Shown: piece after piece, positions 1 to 6,706 of the stretch
Position numbering within the stretch: the stretch's first letter is position 1
How the letters are laid out: each line of letters opens with the position of its first letter
IMG/VR virus record: IMGVR_UViG_3300020153_000075
Location: 1-21,535 of that record
Strand: one strand, 5' to 3'
Origin: a virus
DNA: 21,535 nt
Position numbers and translations under genes: made by a program
The notes under the pieces: model-generated
Databases searched by the model: none
Told to the model about the DNA's origin: nothing
What the model saw: only the letters and a program-made list of their open reading frames with translations

Positions 1-220
1 GTTCCCTTTCACGCAGTATCCTTTCTATCGTTGCGTCTCTGTCAAACGTCTCCTCGTAACCTGCCCATTTTCCTATCAGGATTTCAAAGTATTCGTGGTT
101 CACCAACCCAAGAAACTGTGGCAGAAAGAGTTTCCCTGAATAACCAAACTGTTCCATTAACACAACACGCAGTGGGCATTGGTGATAGTTTTCCAGTTTA
201 TAGTATGCTATTTTATACAT
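1..220 (-). CDS. RecB/Cas4-like PD-(D/E)XK nuclease, N-terminal fragment cut by window edge
   Basis: The reading frame opens at an ATG (220-218) that overlaps the stop of the RuvC-like gene upstream and runs open off the left edge, giving 73 visible codons. The start of the protein reads as a Cas4/RecB-family exonuclease: a YYKLENYHQCPLR segment at residues 6-18 matches the usual 'S.L..Y..CP..Y' opening, where the Cys can be an Fe-S ligand in Cas4 and AddB. LGLVNHEYFE at about residues 36-45 matches nuclease motif I (G..xHe..E). The D and E-x-K motifs would lie beyond the edge, so activity cannot be judged. It has no clear Shine-Dalgarno sequence, so translation is probably coupled to the RuvC-like gene. 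Next to a Rad52-like annealing protein, it would be the natural 5'-3' exonuclease partner. The family call is an inference from two short motifs. Confidence 0.6.
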   Translation of the reverse strand, partial: MYKIAYYKLENYHQCPLRVVLMEQFGYSGKLFLPQFLGLVNHEYFEILIGKWAGYEETFDRDATIERILRERE

Positions 221-728
221 CGTCTACGCTTACAGGAAACCGCTTAACGGTGGCTGTTTCTATCTTACCGTAGAAAGTAAAATACATGCCCAATGCGTCT
301 ACAATGTGTTCGGATGGAGTAAAACGCTTGAAGCCCAATTTACGCGGATTGACACCCGCCCTTAAACTCCAGTTGCTGGGATGTGCCCAACGTGTCTCAA
401 TACCAAAGCCCCGCAGGTAACCGCTGACGAAACCACAAGCCCCCGCTAACCTGATGTTCGGGTAAACGGGTTCTTCTATAACGGCTTCCTCTTCTTCATG
501 TGGGTCGGTATTGGTATAGATAAACCTTTGAATGAAGTCGCAGGCTTCACCAGTGGAAGCGTAAATTGTAAAACAGTTCAAACCGCCTTTGGTCGCAAAG
601 AGTAATCCCCAGTGTCCTCTATGAACCCGTTCACCGTCGGCTTTCCATCCTGAAGACGCTGGGTCTACACAGATAACGCCCTTCTTTGGTGGGTCGCATT
701 TCACGAGATAGGCTTCTATTATCTTCAT
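213..728 (-). CDS. RuvC-like Holliday junction resolvase / RNase H-fold nuclease
   Basis: The product has 171 residues, close to the usual RuvC size of 150-175. It carries the acidic residues in RuvC order: VICVDPASSGW (D22; compare RuvC GIDPG), VIEEPVYPN (E85/E86; compare AIEQVF), then a helix rich in G and A, and SEHIVDALGMY near the C-terminus (H141, D144; compare the HAADALA motif). Members of this family cut four-way DNA junctions symmetrically, and in phages they resolve recombination intermediates or trim branched DNA before packaging. Two adjacent ATGs are possible. The second (728) is chosen because it sits 6 nt from the GGGGG core of the ribosome binding site, whereas the first (731) is only 3 nt away. 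It follows the Rad52-like gene after a 51-nt gap that contains a 9-bp hairpin. The family call is strong; the exact substrate is inferred. Confidence 0.8.
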   Translation of the reverse strand: MKIIEAYLVKCDPPKKGVICVDPASSGWKADGERVHRGHWGLLFATKGGLNCFTIYASTGEACDFIQRFIYTNTDPHEEEEAVIEEPVYPNIRLAGACGFVSGYLRGFGIETRWAHPSNWSLRAGVNPRKLGFKRFTPSEHIVDALGMYFTFYGKIETATVKRFPVSVDDV

Positions 729-746
729 CATTCACCCCCTGTGAAA

Positions 747-770
747 GGGAAGGGGTTTTCTCCCCTTCCC
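747..770 (-). repeat. 9-bp perfect hairpin between annealase and resolvase genes
   Basis: GGGAAGGGG (747-755) and CCCCTTCCC (762-770) form a perfect stem with a 6-nt loop. In the transcribed (minus) direction the stem is followed only by TTTC, so it would be at most a weak terminator. It ends about 16 nt before the resolvase ribosome binding site. It may attenuate transcription, protect mRNA ends, or affect translation of the resolvase. Confidence 0.6.
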
Positions 771-779
771 TGCGTTTGT

Positions 780-1562
780 CTACCGTCGTGAACCAAGCAC
801 TTTGTCAAGGTGTGCCTTGATTTGTGCATCGGTCGGAAACTCATCATCGCTTTCAGGCGGTTCGGCATTCCGCATGTAGGCGATAGCCTGCTTTCTGGTT
901 ACTTTGCTGATTTCCAGAAAAGCATCCACCGCCTCATCGGGGTTGTATACGCCAAAGAAGTCAAGCCACTCTTCCTTGATGTTCTGTGCCGAAGCACTGC
1001 CACTGCTTTTGGTGGTTGCTTTTGTCTCTTCTTCGCTGTCGCGGTTTCTTTCGGGATAGAACACGACTTCCATCTTTTCCTTCAGGTTCATGGCATGGCG
1101 AAGCGCATCCAATGGGTCGGCGTCGTAGATAATACGTCCGTTATCGTCCTTTTTCCCGCTGAGATGTATCTTGGGCAGGTGATAGAGATACCGCCCCAAT
1201 CCGATATGGCTGAGCAAACGCCGATAGAGGTCGGTGATAGCCGACTTCGGCGGTTCTGCACTCTGCGCCTGTGCGTAACCCGCATCTGCGACACGATAGA
1301 CAGTGGCTTCTTCTTCGTGGGGTAGCGTAACCACCATGCTTCCCAAAGCAACGGTAGCGTCGCCCATCTCCTTCAGGCTTTCCACAGTGATTTCTACCTT
1401 CGCACCTGCGGGAAGCACTTCCTGCAACCGCTGTTCCATTGTGCGAAGGTCAATGTAGTAAGCCAACCAGAAACCGCTTCGGGTCGTAGACACGATACGA
1501 TATTCGTGTTCCTCAACAGGAAACGGTTGCGACAGCATACTCACCAGTTCGTTCAGTGTCAT
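780..1562 (-). CDS. Rad52-family single-strand annealing protein
   Basis: The product has 260 residues. The N-terminal 130 follow the Rad52/22 domain: an opening helix with PFP..EHEYR (residues 13-22), a YYIDLRTMEQRLQEVL segment (35-50) matching the family's 'Y......v..rLdev.g', strands, and then the signature SAITDLYRRLLSHIGLGRYLYHLP (residues 107-130), which corresponds to 'A.sdA.kRaa...GiGRYLY'. These proteins form rings that anneal complementary single strands and serve as phage recombinases alongside an exonuclease. Residues 170-195 are a charged, S/T-rich linker, and the C-terminal tail is acidic (ESDDEFPTD), as in many annealases that contact SSB or partner proteins. The start is supported by AGGAGG about 9 nt upstream, the only canonical Shine-Dalgarno sequence noted in the window. 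The start lies inside the previous gene, overlapping it by 50 bp. Confidence 0.85.
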   Translation of the reverse strand: MTLNELVSMLSQPFPVEEHEYRIVSTTRSGFWLAYYIDLRTMEQRLQEVLPAGAKVEITVESLKEMGDATVALGSMVVTLPHEEEATVYRVADAGYAQAQSAEPPKSAITDLYRRLLSHIGLGRYLYHLPKIHLSGKKDDNGRIIYDADPLDALRHAMNLKEKMEVVFYPERNRDSEEETKATTKSSGSASAQNIKEEWLDFFGVYNPDEAVDAFLEISKVTRKQAIAYMRNAEPPESDDEFPTDAQIKAHLDKVLGSRR

Positions 1563-2004
1563 GGTCGTAAGCCTCCTTTGTTTGTTTGGTGATTTTGTCT
1601 AAGACGGTAAGCGGATTGCCCCGCATGGTCAGCGTGGCGCACCTTTTGCTGAGGCGTATGAGAAGATATGCCTTCTCTTCCTTCTCGTCGGTAAACGAAA
1701 GGGACAGTGTGCTTTCCTCTTTGAAGCGCACCACCTGCAAAACGACTTCCTTCTGTGCGCCAAAAACATACTCTACGGAGCCTTCCATTTCACCGTCGGG
1801 AATGGTCTTGATGGTTATCACCTTTGGAAGGATGTCCTTGTTTCCGACGGAAAGAACGGCTTCAGCCCTGATGTTGTCAAACACCACCGAAGCGTAGGTG
1901 TCTTCCTTCTCCCAACCGATAGCACCGCGAACCAGAATGCCTGCGGGTGCAAAAAGGTCGGCGTTCATGTTGTCAACGCTGATTTTTCTGTAGTATTCGG
2001 TCAT
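1513..2004 (-). CDS. Unrecognised 163-residue protein upstream of the annealase
   Basis: I do not recognise this protein. It looks like alternating beta strands (for example KVITIKTIP, SVEYVFGAQKEVVLQVVRF, TLSLSFTD, AYLLIRLS) followed by a short helix near the C-terminus (NPLTVLDKITKQTKEAYD). This shape resembles several plus-strand small proteins further right. AAGGAGAG lies just upstream of the ATG at 2004, and the stop of the preceding gene (2008-2010) falls within that ribosome binding site, so the two are translationally linked. Its last 50 bp are shared with the start of the Rad52-like gene in another frame. Because it is co-transcribed with recombination genes, a role in DNA binding or recombination is possible, but nothing in the sequence proves it. 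Confidence 0.75.
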   Translation of the reverse strand: MTEYYRKISVDNMNADLFAPAGILVRGAIGWEKEDTYASVVFDNIRAEAVLSVGNKDILPKVITIKTIPDGEMEGSVEYVFGAQKEVVLQVVRFKEESTLSLSFTDEKEEKAYLLIRLSKRCATLTMRGNPLTVLDKITKQTKEAYDHDTERTGEYAVATVSC

Positions 2005-2007
2005 CTC

Positions 2008-2469
2008 TCACTCTCCTTCCTCTGGGTAGTTTCGTTCTTTCCACTCTTTGCAGAACCTCTCAATCTCTGCAACGGGATTGCCGTAGCATTCAGAGTAAGC
2101 CCAGTCTTTGTAATCGGTCATAAACACAAACAGACTGGTGGACGCAGTAACGATAACCTGCGCAGGGTTGTCTTCTGGTGCGTTTGAATTGAAAATAACA
2201 ACACGAACCACCACTTCGCCATCATCATTGCACCAGTGCCAAATGCTGGTGGTTCCGTCTTCGTTGGTCTCTTCGTATCCCTTTGAAACCTCTATCTCGT
2301 ATTCGTCCCAGCCTTCGGGGTCAAGCAACCACAGCCCTGAAGTCTTTTGCAGTGCGTTGCAGACGAGAAGCGGAAGTTCGCCCTCAATCTCTACGGATTT
2401 GATGAGTTTCTTTTCTTCGTCTATAACCACCAGATAGAAGTCGTTGTTGTAATGAAAACGGTGTGTCAT
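2008..2469 (-). CDS. Unrecognised acidic 153-residue protein
   Basis: No family is recognised. The protein is acidic and rich in W, Y and E, with predicted strands (FYLVVIDEEKK, EVVVRVVIFN, AQVIVTASTSLFVFM) and a C-terminal helix (PVAEIERFCKEWKER). It contains WLLDPEGWDEYEIEV and SIWHWCNDDGE. The frame stays open upstream to 2541, but the ATG at 2469 is chosen because it is preceded by AAACCAAAGGGGGTGAA, the standard ribosome binding site of this genome. The longer version would start without such a site. It is the second gene of the leftward operon, 40 nt after the first. It resembles an early phage protein of the small acidic type, with no function assignable. Confidence 0.75.
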   Translation of the reverse strand: MTHRFHYNNDFYLVVIDEEKKLIKSVEIEGELPLLVCNALQKTSGLWLLDPEGWDEYEIEVSKGYEETNEDGTTSIWHWCNDDGEVVVRVVIFNSNAPEDNPAQVIVTASTSLFVFMTDYKDWAYSECYGNPVAEIERFCKEWKERNYPEEGE

Positions 2470-2509
2470 CGTATTCACCCCCTTTGGTTTTGTTTCCGTT
2501 CTATTAGAC

Positions 2510-3031
2510 TTAGACGTGTTCTGTGTCCAAAAAGTTCCCACCGTTTAAGTCCCATGTTCGTAGTGCCTTTACAGCACCGCTAACAGGGGTTAACGGATAG
2601 TCAGTGTTGACAGGTGGTTCGGGATAGGTAATCTTCTCCAATTGCTTTTCAATCTCTGTGGTGTCTTCTGCAGGATTTAAAAGATAAACCTGCGGATAGC
2701 ACACGCGGTGAGCAAAGAGAATAAACAGAGAAACAAGAAGGTCTTCGTTCTTCTGACCTTTGACGCAACGTATGAAACTGGTGATAGGATTGACGGCTAT
2801 TACAAACGGCGTAACGGCATAAAAAAGTTGAAGCAAACCGTTCAGCACCTCTACGGCGTTGCGGGGATATTCGGCGTTAGTAACACTGAAGAACCTAATA
2901 CCCAACAGCCGATTGTATTTGTGAACATACTTGTATTCTTCGGAAACGGTCTCGTTGTCATAGCCTTCGGCGAAAACGAAGATTTTCGGTTCTCCGTGTT
3001 CACCAAGTTTGGTCTCTATGTATTCCACCAT
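2510..3031 (-). CDS. Unrecognised 173-residue protein, first gene of the leftward operon
   Basis: I do not recognise this protein. It has charged ends and a hydrophobic centre (NGLLQLFYAVTPFVIAVNP and DLLVSLFILFAHRVCYPQVYLL, about residues 65-120). These could be buried strands and helices or weak membrane segments. The pattern F-V-F-A-E-G-Y-D near the N-terminus followed by charged helices is consistent with a soluble alpha/beta fold. The start at 3031 is preceded by AAAGGGGG with about 9 nt spacing, and a longer in-frame version to 3073 would begin inside the promoter. A clear extended -10 element lies 31-39 nt upstream of the ATG, which makes this the promoter-proximal gene of the leftward set. 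Confidence 0.7.
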   Translation of the reverse strand: MVEYIETKLGEHGEPKIFVFAEGYDNETVSEEYKYVHKYNRLLGIRFFSVTNAEYPRNAVEVLNGLLQLFYAVTPFVIAVNPITSFIRCVKGQKNEDLLVSLFILFAHRVCYPQVYLLNPAEDTTEIEKQLEKITYPEPPVNTDYPLTPVSGAVKALRTWDLNGGNFLDTEHV

Positions 3032-3061
3032 ATTAAAAGCCCCCTTTCTTTGGATGGGTCT

Positions 3062-3070
3062 ATTATACCA
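3062..3070 (-). promoter_or_regulatory. Extended -10 promoter for the leftward operon
   Basis: On the minus strand the sequence reads TGTGGTATAATAG, a perfect TATAAT (3067-3062) with the TGn extension. No good -35 hexamer lies 16-18 bp upstream (AAAAGT at best), as is common for extended -10 promoters. The predicted start would be about 3055, some 20 nt before the ribosome binding site of the first leftward gene. The same 12-mer TGTGGTATAATA recurs on the plus strand at 20731-20742. Confidence 0.7.
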
Positions 3071-3374
3071 CATTTTTCTGTTTCACTTTTTAGACGACGA
3101 AAGTTCAAAAAATGTTCCCATTTTGGTAAGCACAGGTTGTTAAATTGCATAAAAGAAATACATAATTTTCGTAAATCTTACGGTTCTATGTTTTTCTCTG
3201 AGTTCACTAAAGTATACTTTACTAAAATGCGTTTAACTGTGATTATACTAATTTAACTTATACTATCGGAATAAAAACGAACAGCTGTTATAAATAATAT
3301 ATATTTATTATTTAAATATACAACGTTCGTTAATTACGTAGTAAGTAAGTATATCCCCAACGATACCCTTTAGT

Positions 3375-3423
3375 TTTAATTCAATACATACTCAATTCTA
3401 AGAACAGTATGTATTGAATTAAA
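3375..3423. repeat. 17-bp perfect inverted repeat (hairpin) in the divergent region
   Basis: TTTAATTCAATACATAC (3375-3391) is the exact reverse complement of 3407-3423, with a 15-nt loop. Two more pairs form if T3374 is bulged. The stem is A/T-rich, and no T tract makes it a terminator of either operon. It sits about 130 nt before the rightward -10 element, so it may be an operator, an origin hairpin or a cruciform-forming site. Confidence 0.75.
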
Positions 3424-3556
3424 CTTATGAGTGTGTGAGAGGGGCTTTCCAAAAAGAAGTTGGCGTTGCAAAAATTGCGAACCGCACCAACCCGCCGATG
3501 CCACCGCAGGGCATGAAAGGTTTTCGCAGATTGGAACAAAATCGGCGAAACCGTCG

Positions 3557-3562
3557 TATAAT
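3557..3562 (+). promoter_or_regulatory. Putative -10 element for the rightward operon
   Basis: A perfect TATAAT (in GTCGTATAATAG) lies 31 nt before the ATG of the first rightward gene, with AAGGGGGTG between them. TTGGAA at 3531-3536 resembles a -35 box, but the 20-bp spacer is too long for a standard promoter, so an activator may be required. The call rests on the -10 match and the position. Confidence 0.55.
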
Positions 3563-3592
3563 AGAGTAGAACATAGAAGGGGGTGCAACGCC

Positions 3593-3988
3593 ATGCCAAA
3601 GTGGATTGTGGTTGATACGTCCTACAATGAACATCTGAAAAGATTACGCCGTATGCAGAAAATAGGCAGGACTATACCTGTTCGTTTCGTAGCCGAAACG
3701 ACTGAAAGGGAAACGGTGGTCGTAGCCCCGATAGCAGAAGCCCTACGGTTGGTTTCCACTGGAGAAATCACAGTGGTTTCTGAACCGCTATGGCGTCTGT
3801 TCGCACCCGAAAACTGGTGTTTGGTGCAGAAACTTCTTTTTTATCTCCTGCACAACGTGGAGTTTATCATTACCACGAAAGACCTGCTTACCGTTCCACC
3901 CGAAAACGTGAGGGAAGAGAGTGCGTCCTATGGTATGATTGACTATCATACCGCGAAACCGATTTACGAAGAGAGGGTGAGAAAATGA
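3593..3988 (+). CDS. Unrecognised 131-residue protein, first gene of the rightward operon
   Basis: No family is recognised. The N-terminus is basic (SYNEHLKRLRRMQKIGR, residues 10-26), followed by a strand-rich middle (IPVRFVAETTERETVVVAPI) and a hydrophobic helix (WCLVQKLLFYLLHNVEF). The ATG at 3593 is chosen because AAGGGGGTG lies just upstream and the -10 element lies further up. The frame stays open back to 3431, but that would run through the promoter. The stop overlaps the primase-helicase start by 4 bp (ATGA). Its place at the head of the replication operon and next to the presumed origin would suit an origin-binding or regulatory protein, but no DNA-binding motif is evident. Confidence 0.75.
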   Translation: MPKWIVVDTSYNEHLKRLRRMQKIGRTIPVRFVAETTERETVVVAPIAEALRLVSTGEITVVSEPLWRLFAPENWCLVQKLLFYLLHNVEFIITTKDLLTVPPENVREESASYGMIDYHTAKPIYEERVRK

Positions 3989-6270
3989 CATACACACGCG
4001 ATGAGGTCATGGCTAATCCACTGGGGTTCGTCCACTTCTTGAAGAGGCTTCCGTTTGTCCATACCGTCTTTCGGTGCGAAAACAAAGCACCGCTGTTCAA
4101 CGAATGGACGCAAAAAAGCGAAGACGACGAAGTGCTTGAAAAGCACATGCGCAAAGGTGGACAAATCGGTTTATCGTTGAAACAGGGATGGGTTGTGGTG
4201 GACATAGATGACAACCCAGACATCGCAAAACTGAAACTGAACTATCGCCACATTTTCAAAACCGTTCGTGGTGTTCATCTTCTCTTTCGTATGCCTGCGT
4301 GGGCTAACCTGAAGTGTGAAACAAAGGTAGAAACGCTGTCTGGAATGACGGTGGATTATAAGGTTCTACGTCCCAACAGGAAGGGCGTTTACATCATAGC
4401 ACCATGCACCGAAGAGGGACGGGACTTTGCAAACATTCCCACGAGTGAAGACGAGGTAGACTTTCTTCCAGTGGAGTTTTACCTTCGCAGGTATTTGCCG
4501 TTTCCCGTTGGCGAAGGTAAGCGCAACGATACGCTGTTTAGGCTTTTGCGCCATATCAGGCTGTTTTTAGAGGAACACGCAAAAGACGCAGAGACCGAAC
4601 TGAAAAAAGTCGGTTTTAGGCTAAATAACCTGCTTGACGAACCGCTTGATGAGGCTGAGGTGGAAAGGCTGATAGAAAACGCCTTTACTCTCCCTAACGA
4701 GGACGGCTTTGAAGAGACCATTCGGCTTGTGGAAACCGCCGAAGAAGAGAGTGTTCATACCAACCCTTTTTTGAATATCAAGTCCGTCGGCGAAATAGGC
4801 GGTAAACCACGACCATACTATTGGGACGGCGTATGCCGACGGGGCGACGTGGTTCTTCTCTCTGGTGCGCCAAAAAGCGGAAAGTCCACATTTGTTCGTT
4901 CTTTGGCGTTGTCAAGCGTGAACCACACGGGTTGGTTTGGAGAGATGGCAGGTGGCAGCGTTTTGTGGTTTGCGTTAGAAGAATACGCCATTGATATAAG
5001 AGACATCATTCTGTTGGCTTCCGAAAGATACGGTTTGAACACCGACGGTATCTACATCGTGGAAGCCAACCCATCGGACACCAAAGAACCCGTTGCCGAT
5101 TTTCTGGAAGCCCTGCGTGTGCTGTCTGAACAGACCAACCCCGCTTTGGTTATTGTGGACACCGTAGGGCGTCTGATGGGCGGGATTGACATCAATGACT
5201 ATCTTAGCGTTGGTAGATTTATAGAGAGTATTCGTTTTGCCGTTAGAGACATACCTTCGCAGCCTGTGGTGCTTTTGGTTCACCATACCAACAAGGCACT
5301 GGAAAAAACGCCGTTGGGCAGTCAGGCTTTTCAGGGTTCCTGTGATGTGCTAATCACGCTGGAACGCAACCAGAGTGAAGCCACTTTTAGCGTGGTGGGA
5401 CGCGGAACGCATCCGCGATATATGGAGAAGACGCCACTTTACTTTGACATGGGCATACTGCGAATGGGCGAAGCTGTTCCACAGGGCGTTGCAAAACTGG
5501 TGCGCTTGATTTATCACCGAAAGATGAACAGCGCAGAGGCGATAATGAACTACGGTCGCGGTGCTTTCAGGGCAGACATCCGCCGTCTGTTTCGTATAGG
5601 ATTACTCTATGAGGACGGCGATAAGATTTACGTTAACGAACGGCACAGGTTACTTGACCGCTATCTAAGCGATACCATAACAGATGCCGAAGAAGAAGCG
5701 ATGCTATTCAGCCACGAGGAAGAGATTGCACAAATCCATCATGCTATGGTAGAATATCTACCAGAGGAACCAGCGAAAGAACCTGTGGTGGAACCAGAAC
5801 CTGCGGAAGAAACCGAAGGAGAGGGGGAAATAGAGATGCTAAAAGAACGCTTTGCAGAGAAGGGCTGGGTGTTTCTCAGCGAAGTAGACCCATTTATCAA
5901 CGACCAGTTTGTGAAACAGACAGACCATCAGTTTTTGAATGTTTCAACACCAGAAGAAGCACTGGAAAGGATACGGAGTGAACCCGAAGAATACTCTCTA
6001 GTGGATGTGTTGAACAGGGTTTACTCCAGTTTTCCGTTTCCTATTCGTGGTGAACTGCTGGAAGAGGTAACAGACACCGTTTGGGTAACGAAAATACCTG
6101 TAGCCTTCCTGCCTACAACCGTTTATGGTAAGACGCGGTGGGTGGCGTTCTATGCACCACCAGAGGCTGACCTGTCGGCACTTGTGGTGCAGGGTAGGAA
6201 TGCTGTTCGTAAAGGGTTACCGTTTTTCTTGGCAAAGCCGAAAGAGGGGGAACTGGTAGATGACGGATGA
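3985..6270 (+). CDS. Bifunctional Prim-Pol primase-polymerase / RepA-like helicase
   Basis: This 761-residue replication protein joins two known modules. Residues 1-170 form an AEP-type Prim-Pol domain: VVVDIDDNP with metal-binding D73 and D75, TVRGVHLLF with H98, and VDYKVLRPN. Residues 265-490 form a RecA-fold RepA/AAA_25 helicase: Walker A GAPKSGKST (294-302), Walker B LVIVDTVGRL (D392), VLLVHHTNK (429-437), and GSQAFQGSCDVLITLER. A small winged-helix-like segment follows (about 500-560). An acidic linker (590-617) then leads to a C-terminal domain (618-761) that I do not recognise. All visible catalytic residues are intact, so it should both prime and unwind. Such fusions are typical of phage and plasmid replicons. 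The first four bases overlap the previous stop, and the end overlaps the next gene by 11 bp. The linker contains a strong internal ribosome binding site. Confidence 0.9.
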   Translation: MTYTRDEVMANPLGFVHFLKRLPFVHTVFRCENKAPLFNEWTQKSEDDEVLEKHMRKGGQIGLSLKQGWVVVDIDDNPDIAKLKLNYRHIFKTVRGVHLLFRMPAWANLKCETKVETLSGMTVDYKVLRPNRKGVYIIAPCTEEGRDFANIPTSEDEVDFLPVEFYLRRYLPFPVGEGKRNDTLFRLLRHIRLFLEEHAKDAETELKKVGFRLNNLLDEPLDEAEVERLIENAFTLPNEDGFEETIRLVETAEEESVHTNPFLNIKSVGEIGGKPRPYYWDGVCRRGDVVLLSGAPKSGKSTFVRSLALSSVNHTGWFGEMAGGSVLWFALEEYAIDIRDIILLASERYGLNTDGIYIVEANPSDTKEPVADFLEALRVLSEQTNPALVIVDTVGRLMGGIDINDYLSVGRFIESIRFAVRDIPSQPVVLLVHHTNKALEKTPLGSQAFQGSCDVLITLERNQSEATFSVVGRGTHPRYMEKTPLYFDMGILRMGEAVPQGVAKLVRLIYHRKMNSAEAIMNYGRGAFRADIRRLFRIGLLYEDGDKIYVNERHRLLDRYLSDTITDAEEEAMLFSHEEEIAQIHHAMVEYLPEEPAKEPVVEPEPAEETEGEGEIEMLKERFAEKGWVFLSEVDPFINDQFVKQTDHQFLNVSTPEEALERIRSEPEEYSLVDVLNRVYSSFPFPIRGELLEEVTDTVWVTKIPVAFLPTTVYGKTRWVAFYAPPEADLSALVVQGRNAVRKGLPFFLAKPKEGELVDDG
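5821..5838 (+). promoter_or_regulatory. Internal ribosome binding site and in-frame start in the primase-helicase
   Basis: GAGGGGG (5821-5827), then eight bases, then ATG (5836-5838) in the same frame as the primase-helicase. It matches real starts in this genome (for example GAGGGGGAACAGCCTATG at 18021). Use of it would give the C-terminal 144 residues (from M618) as a separate protein. The sequence encodes an E/G-rich linker, so the match could be accidental. Confidence 0.4.
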
Positions 6271-6706
6271 ACAGAAGCAAAAACTGGTAGCCTATTTTGC
6301 CGAAGGGCGTAGTGTAGAATACATCATCAAGCAGATGCGGGGTGAGGGCGTTTTTCTCACCCCAAGCGATGTTTTGCGTTTGCGTGAAGAATACGACAAA
6401 GAGGTGGAAGCGTCCCTTCGTTTTGTAGGATACATAGACTGGAGTAACCTGCTGACGCGAACCCTGTCGGTGTTGGATGCCATTCAGGATAACCTGAACC
6501 CCAAGCGACCTGATGCTGTGGTAACAGCCCTGCGGTTGGTGGCTGAAATCCTCAAACTACGTATGACGTCAGAAGAGGAACGACGGCGCATGGAAGAAGA
6601 GGTCATGCGCAAACTGCGTATCATTGAAGAACGTGGCGACGAACTGAAGGAAATGCAGAGACTGGGTATAGTCCGATTTAAGGAGATGGAGATACATGGG
6701 GATTGA
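6260..6706 (+). CDS. Putative small terminase subunit
   Basis: The 148-residue protein sits directly before the large terminase and overlaps it by 11 bp, the usual place for the DNA-recognition subunit of the packaging motor. Residues 1-45 look like a helix-turn-helix (KLVAYFAEGRSVEYIIKQM, then a second helix after LTPSDV). The rest is helical and charged, with a long coiled-coil-like stretch (EEERRRMEEEVMRKLRIIEE) that would suit ring assembly. The length is normal for small terminases (about 140-200). No specific family signature is visible, so the call leans on position and helical makeup. It also overlaps the primase-helicase by 11 bp, tying packaging to the replication operon. Confidence 0.65.
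   Translation: MTDEQKQKLVAYFAEGRSVEYIIKQMRGEGVFLTPSDVLRLREEYDKEVEASLRFVGYIDWSNLLTRTLSVLDAIQDNLNPKRPDAVVTALRLVAEILKLRMTSEEERRRMEEEVMRKLRIIEERGDELKEMQRLGIVRFKEMEIHGD

Larger units (their letters stand above)
3074..3592. other. Divergent non-coding region, candidate replication origin and operator
   Basis: This 519-nt stretch separates the leftward and rightward gene sets and has no credible gene. It contains a 14-bp palindrome TAAAGTATACTTTA (3208-3221); direct repeats TTATACTA at 3243-3250 and 3258-3265, each preceded by TTTAACT; a 10-bp palindrome AACAGCTGTT (3280-3289); a 33-nt pure A/T stretch (3288-3320) holding a 9-bp inverted repeat TAAATAATA/TATTATTTA (3291-3314); and a 7-bp inverted pair AACGAAC (3276-3282) / GTTCGTT (3325-3331) that flanks the A/T tract. 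A 17-bp hairpin lies at 3375-3423. The mix of repeats, an easily melted tract and a primase-helicase gene next door fits an origin. CGAACAGCTGTT also partly resembles a Gram-positive LexA box. The origin role is an inference. Confidence 0.5.

Noticed and set aside
810-1325. 171-codon plus-strand frame opposite the annealase gene
   Set aside because: It lies wholly antisense to the Rad52-like gene, has no ribosome binding site and its product shows no family features.
3376-3634. Three overlapping minus-strand frames of 69-72 codons in the divergent region
   Set aside because: They lack ribosome binding sites, overlap each other in different frames and contain the hairpin and the rightward promoter. 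Products show no sensible composition.
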